From Symbiodinium natans (taxonomy: Eukaryota; Sar; Dinophyceae; Suessiales; Symbiodiniaceae), in NCBI GenBank assembly GCA_905221605.1, contig CAJNDS010000143.1, positions 62,001 to 126,000 of the forward strand: DNA of 64,000 nucleotides, in the 5' to 3' direction. Shown here one piece after another: positions 44,301 to 55,586 of this stretch. A model generated the notes under the pieces. It was not told the DNA's origin. It searched no databases and saw nothing but the letters and a program-made list of their open reading frames with translations. Every line of letters starts with the position of its first letter. Positions within the stretch are counted from its first letter, which is position 1. The translations under genes and the position numbers were made by a program.

Positions 44301-47300
44301 TACATAGTACCTGCTGCCATCTGCTTCTTTCGTACTTTCCACTTGGTTCTCCGTTGCTGACATGTTTTAAGTTTCTGACCTTACGTGCGAGCCAGGTGTT
44401 GGGAGAACCCGAGATCAGTGCCCGGCTTGGCGTGGCTCTCAAGGGTTTAGCAATTCAGGGTTTGGGTGAAGGTCTAGCTTGAAGGCTCAGGCTTTGGAGG
44501 GGTTTAGTGTTTTCAAGGCTTATGCCGAATTCAAGGATATTCCACAGAATGTCCTTCGGGGATCAAAGCTTGCGTAAGGAATGAGTAGCCCCATTTGAGT
44601 CGTGTTGAAATTCTACGTGCTACCCGTAATTCGTCCCCCCTTCCCCTCTAAGCACAAGTTTGGGGATGAGGAAATATTGACGTAGATAGCCGTAGTGTTT
44701 CAAAATTTCTCTACATTGTATGAACCTCCTAGTTCGTCCCCCATTCCCCTCCAAGCACCAGTTTGGGGATGTGTAGGCTGGCTAGGAAATGCTCTGGATG
44801 TTCTAACCTACAGTCCCGTGTGGAGGCTGTTGCATTACTACAGATATAGTGTTTCGAAACCTGTTTAAAATGTAGGAGGCATCAGCTCCTGCTCGACAAC
44901 AGGAAGGTTGCTCTTTCTCAAATTGCTTGCGCAGCTTGCAAACCGCGAGTTTGAGGCTTGGTTTGTGGAATGCGTGCGTTCCAAACTTACGAACGTTTTT
45001 CCCATTGCCCAACCCTATGTGGAATGTCTACTGTGGGAGCTTAAATGGTTACCAGCATTCATTGAACTTACCTGATGGAAAATAAGTAGATTCCCATCTT
45101 GCTTAGGTGCAGAGTTTCTGGCCCGCACACTCCTCAGAGTCCGGAACCCAATCTTATCATGCTTGGTTGACCAGCGACTTTGGTTCACGAGTAGTCTTTG
45201 GCTTGAAGCTTACTAGGAGGGCTCAATCGAGCGGATGCCCTTCTCGCCAAATCCTAACTGCGTGCCCTTGGTCATGACATTTTCCTTGCTCACCTAGGGA
45301 GGTGGGTGAGACACAGTGGATCACAGTGGCAGAACATGTGTGAGAAAAGCAGCCACCCACATATTTTCGGCATCAGCGAAGCTATGCAGCGATCGCGCGT
45401 TGCGCAGCTATACGGCATCGATGCTGGCATGCCAAGCTCTGTGTGATGTGCAAGAAATGCTGCACATGACGTTCTGCCATAGGGGGTGAAGGCGGGCGGC
45501 TGTTGAACAGGAAGCTTAGAGACTTCGTCATGCAAATTGCAGTAGCCCAAAAACTACCAATAGTATTCCGCGATAACTCCCTGTCATGATATTCGCCACC
45601 CAAAATCCCTCCACGGCCCGAAGCCGACGAGCAGCCAAAAGAATCCTAAGGATCCTCATGTTGGTGTCCCACCTAGGAGAACTTCATTTTAACAGTGCAA
45701 ATCCGGCCGGTGTGTTTCCACGTCCTCGGCCTAGGACGTGACGGACCAAGACCTGGAGCAGTTGCTGCAAGTCGGACACCCAGGGTGGCTTCCATGTCCA
45801 TTTCGTGCTCAGCCGGGCATGGCCTTCAAACTGCGAGCTTTAGAAGGTTGGTTAAGGCTGGATCCTAGGAAAGTTAAATCAGGGGGCGTACTAGGTTGCA
45901 GTGCACCCTACACCATCCCTGCCCATTGCACAGGTCTTGTAGATGCAGCCGATTTGTTTGGAAGTTGCATCCGTTTTCGCAGGAGTATAACACAACATGG
46001 TAGAAAGCGAGTCCATGCCGTGATCGGCAGAATCAGTCGGGATATGTTTCCGATCACATCTTCGATTGCATCGGCAGCCACAGCAGCCATGACCTTCACT
46101 AGAAAGGCTCATCGACGAAGGAATGTTGAGCGTTTGGGCATTGAGGGGTTGAGATTTAAAGTCGAGATCCTAACGAGAGTTTGCAACATCAAAAATGTCC
46201 TCTATATCTGTGTACATATCTATGTATATAGGCTACTAATACTAAGACTGCTATGAGGAGTAACTTTGTTTGTTTCAGAGGAAACATGCATGCATGCTGT
46301 ATTTTCTTTACAAGTACCTTGTGGAATTTCAGCAAATCTGCTTTTCAGCATCGCCGTATTTGCGTGTTGGAGGTAGTGTTGGGCGCGAGGGCTAAGATTC
46401 CTATTCCACAGTCATACTAATGATGTTGCATTCCAAGCTGCCCCTGTCAGGAAGCGACTGCTGCGTTCCTGATTCATAGGGAAATTTATACGGGTGGTTG
46501 CGGAGTTTCGGATTTTCTTCATTTTCATTGGTCTTTTGTAAGTTGAAGGGGTTTCTCAAGCCAGGGTAGGGGGTTCAGGGTGTTGGTGCAGTGCATCCGG
46601 ATTGGGAAACAAGGTTGTAATGTGTGTGTCCCAAGTGTTTCACATCCCACTCCAGATTCCCATGTCGGTGCCTCAATCAGGATCCATTATGGGGATCGCA
46701 GCTTCATAGGAGCGTCGGGTTCTATCTGAGATCCGAGCTGCCACGACCCTCCACAGGGGTCGCACCGCCTAGTCGCGTGGGTGAGGCCGGGACAAATCCC
46801 TGCAAGCTCGGCTGAACTTTGCCAATTCGGTGCTCGCTGCAGCAAGAAAGGTATCCGAAAAACAAGAAGCGCCAAAGCTTCAAGCAACAACGTTGGCCTG
46901 GTCTTGATGAAAGCAACGCCAGCAATCAATACCAGTCTCGGAAGGCCCCTCGCTGTGAGCCTAGAAAGTTGGATGCTTATTATTGGAACGAGAGCGCAGA
47001 GCAGCGACCCAGAGTGCAAGAAATTCGTAACCAACCCCTGATAACCCTCCATATGAAGCCTTGCAAGACACTTGCAAAATCCAATGAAATCCGAATCGAT
47101 CCTTATCAAACTCTTCTAAAACTGGAGACCCCCCCTCCATCTTGAAGCTTTCAACAAAGGCCGACCGAAGCGGCCGCTGAGCTCCGTCGGCATTGCAGCC
47201 CGGCTCGCCAGCCTCATCGGCAATGCGTCTTGGACAGATGCAAGACAGCAGGAAAGAATGATCATGCTCATAATGGTGAGATTCACGTTGATATGTTGTG

Positions 47301-47750
47301 TTTGGGAGGCGCAACAGAGAACCAGCCTGGGAGGGGATTGTGCTTGACAGTCCTTACGATCGAGGCTCGTTTGACTTATAAAGTCCATTTAGTACCCCTG
47401 CAGTCTCATGAGCACGGATCTCTACGCTCCCCTCTGGCGGCTTCGCCGCCTGTAAGAAGGGTCCGAGTGTTCTTACTGCAAGTCGCCTTCGATCCACCTG
47501 ATCACGTGCCTGTGTCCACCCAAGGATCTGCCATCCTCCTTGCGGCACACTCTCGCAGTGCGCAATCGTCCCGCTGATCGGGAGCGAGACGTCAATTCTT
47601 GAAGGTAGAATTCGACCGCGGCATTCCCTGAATGGGGTGCTCTGCGAAGGTTCCAAGTATGGGTCTTTAGAAAAGGCCCTCAGGCCGTTCAGGGCGATTC
47701 TAGGGGCACTTCAGGGTACATATAGGGTATATAGTACCTATAGAAGGATT
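41340..47750. other. long stretch without a recognised gene
   Basis: About 6.4 kb. It contains a 21-base poly-G at 42823-42843, a roughly 45-bp tandem duplication at 42893-42979, a pair of roughly 40-bp direct repeats at 44627-44669 and 44731-44770, and scattered CCCTAAA-like words. The longest frame is 45738-46256 on plus (172 codons), with no domain. Nothing here could be supported as a gene. Confidence 0.4.
42893..42979. repeat. two-copy tandem duplication
   Basis: The unit from CCCCAACCACAAAACCAGGA to TTATTTAGAGT occurs twice head to tail with one base change (GAGCTTATG versus GAGCCTATG). Confidence 0.92.
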
Positions 47751-47756
47751 CCAGGT

Positions 47757-49687
47757 CTAAGGACCCATACTAAGAAGCAATAGAAATTGCACATTCTCAG
47801 CAGCGTGCACTACATGGCTGAAAAGGTCGGGCAGTGAGTTTGCCAGTGCACAGAGACGAGTTCGAGTCTTGTACAGTTGCATGGCCTGCGTGGCCAGCAC
47901 GCACTCACGGAACTCAATGGCTTTCAAAGTTGAAAACCGCTTGTCCAATGGCATTCCAAATGCCATGACATGCGAGGGGTGCTTGGCAGATGCTGGATGC
48001 AGCGTTGATGCGATGATACATAACTAGGCATTCTTCTGGTTGGCTCTTTGGACTTTAACTTTTTGGGTTTCTATATGAGCTCTAACAAGGAGCGCATCCT
48101 TCGTAGACGGAACCCCAGATAAACGAGACAAGATAATGTTGAGCTTGCCTGGCCTTCATTTCCAAGCTGAACGTTTCACGATGACGAAGCAGGGGATGCG
48201 TGGGGGCAAAAGCTACGGGGTGCAAAGCAGTGAAAACTTGGTTTCCTTGCAGAGCACGGTTCCTTGGCAGGCGTCTGCCAGCAATCCTACTGTGAGTCGT
48301 CACTCAAGCCGTCCCAGCTCTTCCCATGTTTGCATTCAACAAGTCCTGCATGCAGATATTGTGCAAAGGCAAGTGCGATGGCCATGCAGACTTCAGCACT
48401 TCGTCCAAAGCTTCAACATCTACAGTACTAACACATACACCTTGTCGTGGCATTCCAACTTCTACGGCTATGCAGACCACTGCCGCTCGAGCACGCTCCG
48501 GCCATGGCTTCAGAGTCCCAGCAGAAGCCTGCGCGTAATGTTGCTACCTCCATGAGAGACCAGCACTAGGATCCAATTGGTATCTGCATATCACCAGATG
48601 CCGTTCGGGCAAGACTCGCACCCGTGTAATCGGCATGCCGTCCAAGCTAGTGTCCAGTCTGCGCAAAGGAACTCTCCATCAGTGTCTGTTCTCTCTCGCT
48701 AGCGTCAGGGCTGTGACGGTTGAAAGATCCTGGTATTTGGGGCTAGCAGCTGTTGTGGCCAAGGCGATTCTCTCCATGGCACATGACGGGGCTCTGCGTT
48801 TCTCTGCACCATCGAGTCGAAAAGGAGGGCGCGTGCGTGCACTGCTTTTCATGTCATCTAAGGTACATTCGTAACGGACTAGTGCAGGGCAGTGAACGCC
48901 CAGAGTTATATTGTCCGGTGTGTTATGTCGTTCGCAGCACATTCTCTTCAACATTCGGCAAGGGTCCCACGCTGGCGGCATAGATGCAGATCTTTGCAGC
49001 CGTACAGTCAATTGCCTTGCTCGCCTGTGCAGGAACGATTGCGCTTCTAAACTTCGTATGTTGCCTCGCAAGCTAATTCATTGCGATGCAATGAGCCCGT
49101 TTGCATGCCGCCATGCCAACAAAATGTTTGCTGCCTAGCTCTATAGGTTTCCTGCGACGAAGCCCGTTCCGAAAGCGTTGCTAGCCTCTGCACAATCTTT
49201 TGTCCAAACCTCCAGGCGTGCAGACAAGAAGTTTTGCGTTGCGTCGCTGGGTTGCGTTGCGTCCCATGTATCGCGAGAAAAATTGCAGTGCACACTAAGT
49301 ATATAGGCGTGAACATTCATTAACCACGAAAAATGATGGTAGTGATCATTCGGGAAGGTCAGAACAACCGTTGCATGGAAGCACAAGCCCAGCAGACACA
49401 TGCAGAAATGAAGGCAGCAAACACAAAGGTGCCTTAAGCTCCAAGTCGCAAGTCGCTTACTGGGGCCGGCGTGGGACAGGCAGGCGAGCTTGAAATGGCT
49501 CGGCCAATTTTGCATCTGGTTCGCTGTTTTTGCTGCGACGGTAGGAACCTTTGCATTCGACATTGTTGATTTGCGCTTTCATTCGGAACGCAGTGAACAT
49601 TTTAACGATCTTTTGCTTCGGCACTAAGATCCTTCGAAGTTTCTGAGTGTTGTTCAGTGTAAAATCCACGTGGCTATGACTAGGCAC
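47757..49687 (-). CDS. possible exons of an unknown gene divergent from petH
   Basis: Minus-strand blocks read as plausible protein. These are 49457-49687 (around MFTAFRMKAQINNVECKG), 49141-49250 (around VWTKDCAEASNAFGTG), 48700-48850, 48082-48190 ending QHYLVSFIWGSVYEGCAPC and a stop, and 47757-47966 (around ECVLATQAMQLYKTRTRL). No family was recognised and no chain of exons was joined. Some plus-strand frames across 48136-48555 are also open, so the strand is uncertain. If real, it would be transcribed away from petH. Confidence 0.28.
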
Positions 49688-49920
49688 GTAGGTGATCTAG
49701 TTGGAGTGCCGAGCTGCCGTCAGACTTGCATAGAAATCACGCCCTCTTGATGTTTTCGTTCGAAAGTTTGAGCCTGATGCATTTGCCGCGGCTGTGAGCT
49801 TTTGGCGCAAAAGACTTCACGCCTCACACCCAAACGTGAAGGGCCAACAGCATGGTCCCTTGGCAAACCAGGTGTGGATTGTGAGTCTGTGAGCGGATCA
49901 AGCATTGAACAAAAGCGGAG

Positions 49921-51827
49921 ATGAGGAGAGATCTTGCTGAGGCAAAGGCAGCAACCATCGGTGCCGCAGCATTGCTCGGCGGCTGCGCATTCTTGGCCCC
50001 CAGTGCTCCAAGTGCGGCCCCTTCAGCCCCTGCGCAGCTGCGAGGTTCACGGGTCGAAATGGGCAGCTGAAGACAGCACAGCTCGCTGTTAACATGGTTT
50101 CAAAGTAACGGTTGCACAGCGGTCAAGAGGTACTGATACATCGAAGGAGTTTTGCATGTTTTGTGCGTGTTTGGTTTGGCTTTGATGTGAGGTGCGCCGC
50201 CTCAATCAAATCGGGCGGGTTCTGCGGCTGCACCCCTGGCTGGGGCTTTCGCTTGCGTGGCTGCAGCAGCGGCTGTGAGCAGGATGATGGACACATGAGC
50301 GCAAGATGCAGTCAGGATGCTCTTATGTTCTTGTTCTAATCTGCATTTGGCTTGAGAATTGGCAGGAGGTCGGAAGCCAGCACGGCCTGCCGAGCGGCGG
50401 CCGTGAAGAAGAAGGGCGTTAAGGCAGAGAAGCAGACTCTTGCGAGCCATGTTCTGCATTTATGGTTGTCCGTTGCATCGTCTTGCTACTGTCTGTTCAT
50501 CACGGCTTTTGTGCTTCGCAGGTGGTCCATGGCAAGGAAATCCCATGGAACCTTTTCACCCCAAAAGCTCCTTACCCGGGCAAGGCCGGGCTCGGGGTGT
50601 CGGCAAAGTAGGAACATGCGCATGTCCATGCACGAACATGCATGAACATGCATGAACATGCATGAACATGCATGCATGAACGTGTATGAACAAGAAAGAA
50701 CATGCAGGAACATGCATGTACATGCATGAGCTTGTATGATGTATGATGTATGATGTATGATGTATGATGTATGATGTATGATGTATGATGTATGATGTAT
50801 GATGTATGATGTGGAAAGTTGGAACCGCAGACAAGCGGCAGGTAGTACACCATTTGGTGCAGCAAGGGGGGTCGGGCGAGTTTCCTGGAATGTGGTTTCC
50901 ATAAGCATTCCAGGGACGCTCACAGGGATCGCAGAAGGCTGGGGGTATTGGACTGAAGGTGGCCGTAAATCACAAGCAGAGACTCAGGCGGGGTGATTGT
51001 ACCAGGCCAGTGAGGCCACGTCACAAGCAGGTTTGTCAGGCCCAGGCTGGCGACCGTACCAAAATGTGACCTTCATAAGCAAGCAGGGGTTCCGGCTTGG
51101 AGCGGCTCTGAACAGCGAACAGTGGCACCCGAATATTTAAGGCTCTTTGAAGCGTGTCGGCATGGCATGGCATGTCATGGCATGTCATGGCATGGCATGG
51201 CAGAGGCATGGCAGAGGCATGTGAGGCTTCATGTGGAGTTCGGAGGTCATTGAGAACGATGTGCACCCGCAGACCCTCACCTCAGATACCGGGGATGCGA
51301 ATTGGGAGACTTGCCACGTGACCTTTGACCACGGAGGCAAAGTACCATACATTGAAGGACTGCATTGTGTGCATTGCGAGACACAGACTTTGCCACCGAT
51401 TCGCTTTGTTGATTTTTGTTGGTCATGTTAGCCTTCCTAATCCTTCCTGCGCTAGGGGGGAGTCGCCTAGTAGCGGCATGCTGCTGATCATGCGCATGCA
51501 CTCTTGATCACTCTTGCGAGCCATTAATGAGCAATCACCAGGACAGTCGATCGGCATCATTGCCCCAGGCGGACTTGCACAAATTGATGATGAAAAGTAA
51601 TAGACCTTCCTGGGACTCATTTGACAACTTGAGTGATAGAGGACCCGACAAGAAGGGCGAGACACCAGCAAGGATTCGACTGTATTCCATCGCCTCATCG
51701 GCTGTTGGTGACAACCAGAACTCCAAGACAGTCTCCCTGCGACTCGGCTTGCATGATCTTGCACGTGCTCATACGCTCTTTCGCGATCCCCTTGCAGCCT
51801 TGCAGTTGCTTCGTTGGACGTACGCGC

Positions 51828-51858
<31 letters not shown>

Positions 51859-51926
51859 CGAGCGAGAGAGAGGGAGAGAGAGAGCTATGGATGGAAGGGA
51901 GGGAAGGAAGGAAGACAGAAAGACAG

Positions 51927-51960
<34 letters not shown>

Positions 51961-54510
51961 AGAGAGGGAGAGAGGGAGAGAGGGAGAGAGAGGGAGAGAG
52001 GGAGAGAGGCCTGCCTTGATTGTTGCTACAGGTGCGTGAAGCGTGTGGTGGAGGTTGATGGCGAATATGCCAACCGTGAGAAGGGAGAGGACCTTGCTGA
52101 CAGTCACAGGATGTCGCAGGTTGTACACGATGGGTAGGAAGTGTACGCTCTCGCATAAGACTTGCGAGGTGATTGTTTTGGCTGGTTGGGATGGAATGAC
52201 TTTGGACGTGTACCTTTCCTGTTGGCGGCTGCACAGGACAAGCCAGACAAGGCTGGCACAGGCTTCCCCGACAACAAGGCACAAAAACGGCCACCTTCGG
52301 CCTTGCTTGCGAAGTCAGCAGAGGGAAACAGCAGGTGTACCGCGGCGTCTGCTCAAACCACATTTGCGACATGAGCCCAGGAGTATTCTGATTTGCGCCT
52401 CTGTGTGTGGCATTGCGTTGAAGCTGTCATTGCTGTGGGGTAAGATCCAGTTGGAGAGTAGTTGGAGTTGTGTTTGGCTGCAAAAGGAGATGACGTGATG
52501 ATCACCGGTCCTACCGGCGCTGAGATGCTCCTGCTGCTTGGCTTGCAAAAACATTTATGAACTTTAGCTTGGCGTCGGGGGATCAGCTTCCCACTCTGCT
52601 GCTGCGGGTGCCGCAAATCTGTATCCCGCGCCAGCCAATCGCAAGCCCCTGAGCCAACAATGAAAGCGAATCCGAAATTCTCACTTGCCATAGACCACCG
52701 CAACAGCTTGAATTCCTCATGCTTTTCAAAGAACTTTCCTTGACTCCCGGCACCTGCAGGCCAGAAGACCCGGAAGCCAACATCATCATGCTGGCCACAG
52801 GAATCCTGATGTCAATTTGCTGTGCCAAGATTGTGATGAGCTGGAAGGTTGCATGCAGCTCGCATGGAAGGTACCGGTATTGCGCCCATGCGCTCCTACT
52901 GCCGCCTCCTGTTCCATGACGATGCTGGTGCCAGTTCAGTCTCACAGAAGCACTTAAGCAAGAGTCTTTGAGCGATTTTGTGCGCGTGGTGTTTCGGCAT
53001 CTTGTGGCTCACGAGTCCAAAGTGAGTCTATTGTGGGCTCGGGGTCGCTGCTGTTCTGCTGCGTCTGCGGGCACGAGTTTCTGGCCGCTTTGTGAGTTTT
53101 GGATCGCAATTTCAACAGACGGCATTCCAAGTCCCGGCCGCGGCTCAGCCCTTCAAATGCCTAGGGACAGAGTGTCTGAAGCTGCCTCGGGAGGTTCAGT
53201 CTCGGAAAATCTGACGTCACAAAATGCTCACTGCCCGTATCGGAGCGTTGGGCAGGAAACGTGATATGATGTTGTTAGTTGCAGGATCGAACCAACATCT
53301 CAGTTGACTGCGCCATATTGTGCCAACTGTCTTTTCCGGGAAGATCGGGAAGCAATATCGTGCGGTGTTTTTGTAGCAGAGTCCCAGTGCTCGAGGATGG
53401 TGACCGCAAGTTCAAGGGCCTCGCCTGGCTCTTCATGGGTGTCCCCTACTCCAAGTCTTTGTTGTACGACGATGCGTTTCGGCCGCAATCGAGCGATGGA
53501 TAGAAGTGTGATGAAGTGTGTAAACTAGTGTAAGCAGTGTTCTTTACTTCTTGCAGGCATGATATGTGACGTCTTGGTTTTCCTGACACGCGAGGAACAC
53601 GAGGCTTACAAGAAGGCGTACCCTTCCCAGTTCAAGTACGACTACGCTGTCAGCCGAGAGCAGAAGAACGCGGCAGGCCAGAAGATGCCTTTCGGCTCCG
53701 ACATGCTCCGAAGAAGCTCTTCCGCTTCTTCCTTTTCTTCGCTTTCTTTCTCTCTTGCAGGTTGCATTGAGTTGAATCTTTTGTTGGGATATTTGACAGT
53801 ATCCCAATCCGAGATTGTGCTCCAAGGTACATTCAGACCAAGATGGCCGAGTACGCAGCCTCTGAGCACAATCACTCATGTCATGGAAAGCGTCTGTGGT
53901 GGAGACAGCGGTAATCTGGTAGGGCTGTAGGGTCGTAGCGTGTTGATCATTGAAAACATAAAGCTGGCACAGCACCGTGTAGCAACTAAGGATGAGCTCT
54001 GGGAGCTCATGCAGGATGAGAAGACGCATGTCTACATGTGTGGCTTGAAAGGCCCGTGTGTGTTAGGTCCAGCCATGTCCGACGCAGAAATTCGGATTGT
54101 GGTTGCTTGGTTCTGGTACTCCTGGAGGGGTAGAAAAGGGGATGCACCGGGCCGAGCAAAAGCAAAGAGGTATGGAGTCCGGCATGGCCGAGTGCTTCGG
54201 ACCCATCGCGGAAAAGGCTGGAAAGGACCGCGCTTGCTGTTTCGGACGCAGATCGTTGTCTAAGATCGCAGCCCCAAGTCACGTGCAGGACTGGGCCGAG
54301 TTCGCCAAAGCCATGAAGAAGGACCGGCTTGGCCCAAACTCCAGAAGCATGACGCGGGGTAATGTCCTGGATTGCAAGCTTGCCCTACCTCATTTTACAT
54401 GCCCTGTTTCGCTGTAGACCAGCTTGCCTGTCGAGCTAGACAGGGGTGCCATGTGGTATCTATCGTCAATCAATCAACAGGCTGATCGCTACCACGTGGA
54501 GGTCTACTGA
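49921..54510 (+). CDS. petH: plastid ferredoxin-NADP+ reductase, 19 exons
   Basis: Transfers electrons from reduced ferredoxin to NADP+ in the plastid stroma, using FAD. Exons: 49921-50062, 50192-50282, 50366-50441, 50522-50584, 51246-51357, 51542-51571, 51642-51738, 52033-52090, 52335-52380, 52487-52532, 52760-52800, 52871-52923, 53396-53473, 53595-53686, 53827-53857, 53991-54051, 54170-54225, 54289-54321, 54481-54510. They sum to 1236 bases, 411 residues, with no internal stop. Exons 1-3 give a signal-like Ala-rich start, FLAPSAPS, and a second hydrophobic segment near residues 64-75, as in multi-membrane plastid targeting. Family motifs in order: IPWNLFTPKAPYPGK, GQSIGI, RLYSIASSAVG (FAD), GVCSN, IIMLATGTGIAPMRSY (NADP), GVPYSKSLLY, YAVSREQ, HVYMCGLKGM, and the C-terminal YHVEVY ending in the stacking Tyr. 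All introns start GC or GA and end AG|G. Exact 5' exon edges in the transit peptide are less certain than in the enzyme body. Confidence 0.95.
50631..50811. repeat. ATGCATGAAC and GTATGAT arrays in petH intron 4
   Basis: About 60 bases of CATGCATGAA-type repeats are followed, from 50734, by about eleven copies of the 7-bp unit GTATGAT. They lie within the 661-bp fourth intron of petH, the longest in the gene. The repeating Ile/His/Thr/Ser/Tyr frames on the minus strand are by-products. Confidence 0.95.
51165..51215. repeat. CATGG/CATGT pentamer array
   Basis: Short array of CATGGCATGG and CATGTCATGG words just before petH exon 5. Confidence 0.85.
51827..52010. repeat. GA microsatellite in petH intron 7
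   Basis: GA and GAGG repeats interrupted by a GGAAGGAAG stretch, inside the seventh intron of petH. The Arg/Glu and Ser/Leu frames across it are by-products. Confidence 0.95.
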
Positions 54511-55047
54511 GTGCCGTTTCCCGGGCAATTTTCAGCGCCATGCTTGCAGCATCGGGTGACTCGTGGCGCATGGCAATTGCGAACAGGAGACAGGAGATTG
54601 CTTTGTTATCGGTGCCGATATCAGTGTTCGTATTGCTTCTTGGAGCAGCTGCTGTGCGCCGTGATGCGACCCGTCCTTGTCATTGCGAGTGTAGGCTCGA
54701 TTGTCCGATTTTCCCTTCGTTGCAGAACGCTGATTTTGTGATGTGTGTGTGTCAGCACTCAGCATGTTTCATGGGCTTCCCCAAAGCGTTTGCGCCTGCG
54801 CAGCCGTTCCTCAGGACATTTCCACACCTGTAAGGTATGCAGGGCAAGGGAGTGTTTATTCTTTTGGGTCCTTCTCTTTGTGTTTCCGAAGAGAACCCTG
54901 CATCTCCTTCATGAATTTAGAGGAATTATGTTTTTCGACCTATGTATAGCTTGCGAATGATTTAGAAGGATACAATACGGTGTATATACATGTGCATGTC
55001 ATATGTATTTTAGTACATGTCTTGCATAGCGTATGTACATATAAACA
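54511..55047. other. petH 3' flank, no recognised gene
   Basis: No polyadenylation signal of the AATAAA type stands out, as is usual in dinoflagellates. Two short plus frames have no motif. Confidence 0.4.
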
Positions 55048-55255
55048 ACACATATGGATAGTCTTCAGTGTGTACATATATATATATATAGCTCGAAAGT
55101 TGGTTATACATATATATGGTACCCCCCCCCAGTGACCTACCCTTTTTCGCCTTGTCTCAAGTCACAGCTGCACTGCAAGCAAACTCGGTGTGCAATATAG
55201 CGTATTTCCTAGGGCGTAGACTAAAATACAACTAAAATCGCATACACGGGACAGT

Positions 55256-55530
55256 AGAAAAACCAAAAATACCAAAACCAAAAAAACCAAAAAAACCAAA
55301 ACCAAAAAAACCAAAAAACCAAAACCAAAAAAACCAAAAGAACCAAAACCAAAAAAACCAAAAATACCAAAAAAACCAATTTTCCGGGACTCTCAGGAAA
55401 TCCCTATGAGGCTTCTCCAAGAGTCCCAGAAAATTGTTTTTTTTGGTATTTTTGGTTTTTTTGGTTTTTTTGGTTTTGTTGGTTTTGGTATTTTTGGTTT
55501 TTTGGTTTTGGTATTTTGGCTTTTTGGTTC
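55256..55530. repeat. ACCAAAA / TTTTGGT foldback
   Basis: About 125 bases of ACCAAAA-type repeats (55256-55379) are followed after about 57 bases by about 95 bases of the complementary TTTTGGT repeats (55437-55530). The spacer holds a second inverted pair, TTTTCCGGGACTCT and AGAGTCCCAGAAAA. The whole can fold into one long hairpin. Confidence 0.9.
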
Positions 55531-55586
55531 GCCTTCACGGTCACGAGGCAACAACTACGCATGTTTAAGTGTGCTTATGCTAGTTG

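Noticed and set aside
45738-46256. 172-codon plus-strand frame
   Set aside because: No domain, no supported splice edges, and minus-strand frames overlap it; open length alone is not enough in this composition.
51527-52372. Arg/Glu-rich and Ser/Leu-rich frames over the GA repeat
   Set aside because: By-products of the GA microsatellite in petH intron 7; only the short pieces belonging to petH exons are coding.
53270-53320. tRNA-like word GGTTCGATCC on the minus strand
   Set aside because: The flanking bases cannot form the T-arm stem and no acceptor, D or anticodon arms fit; it lies within a petH intron.
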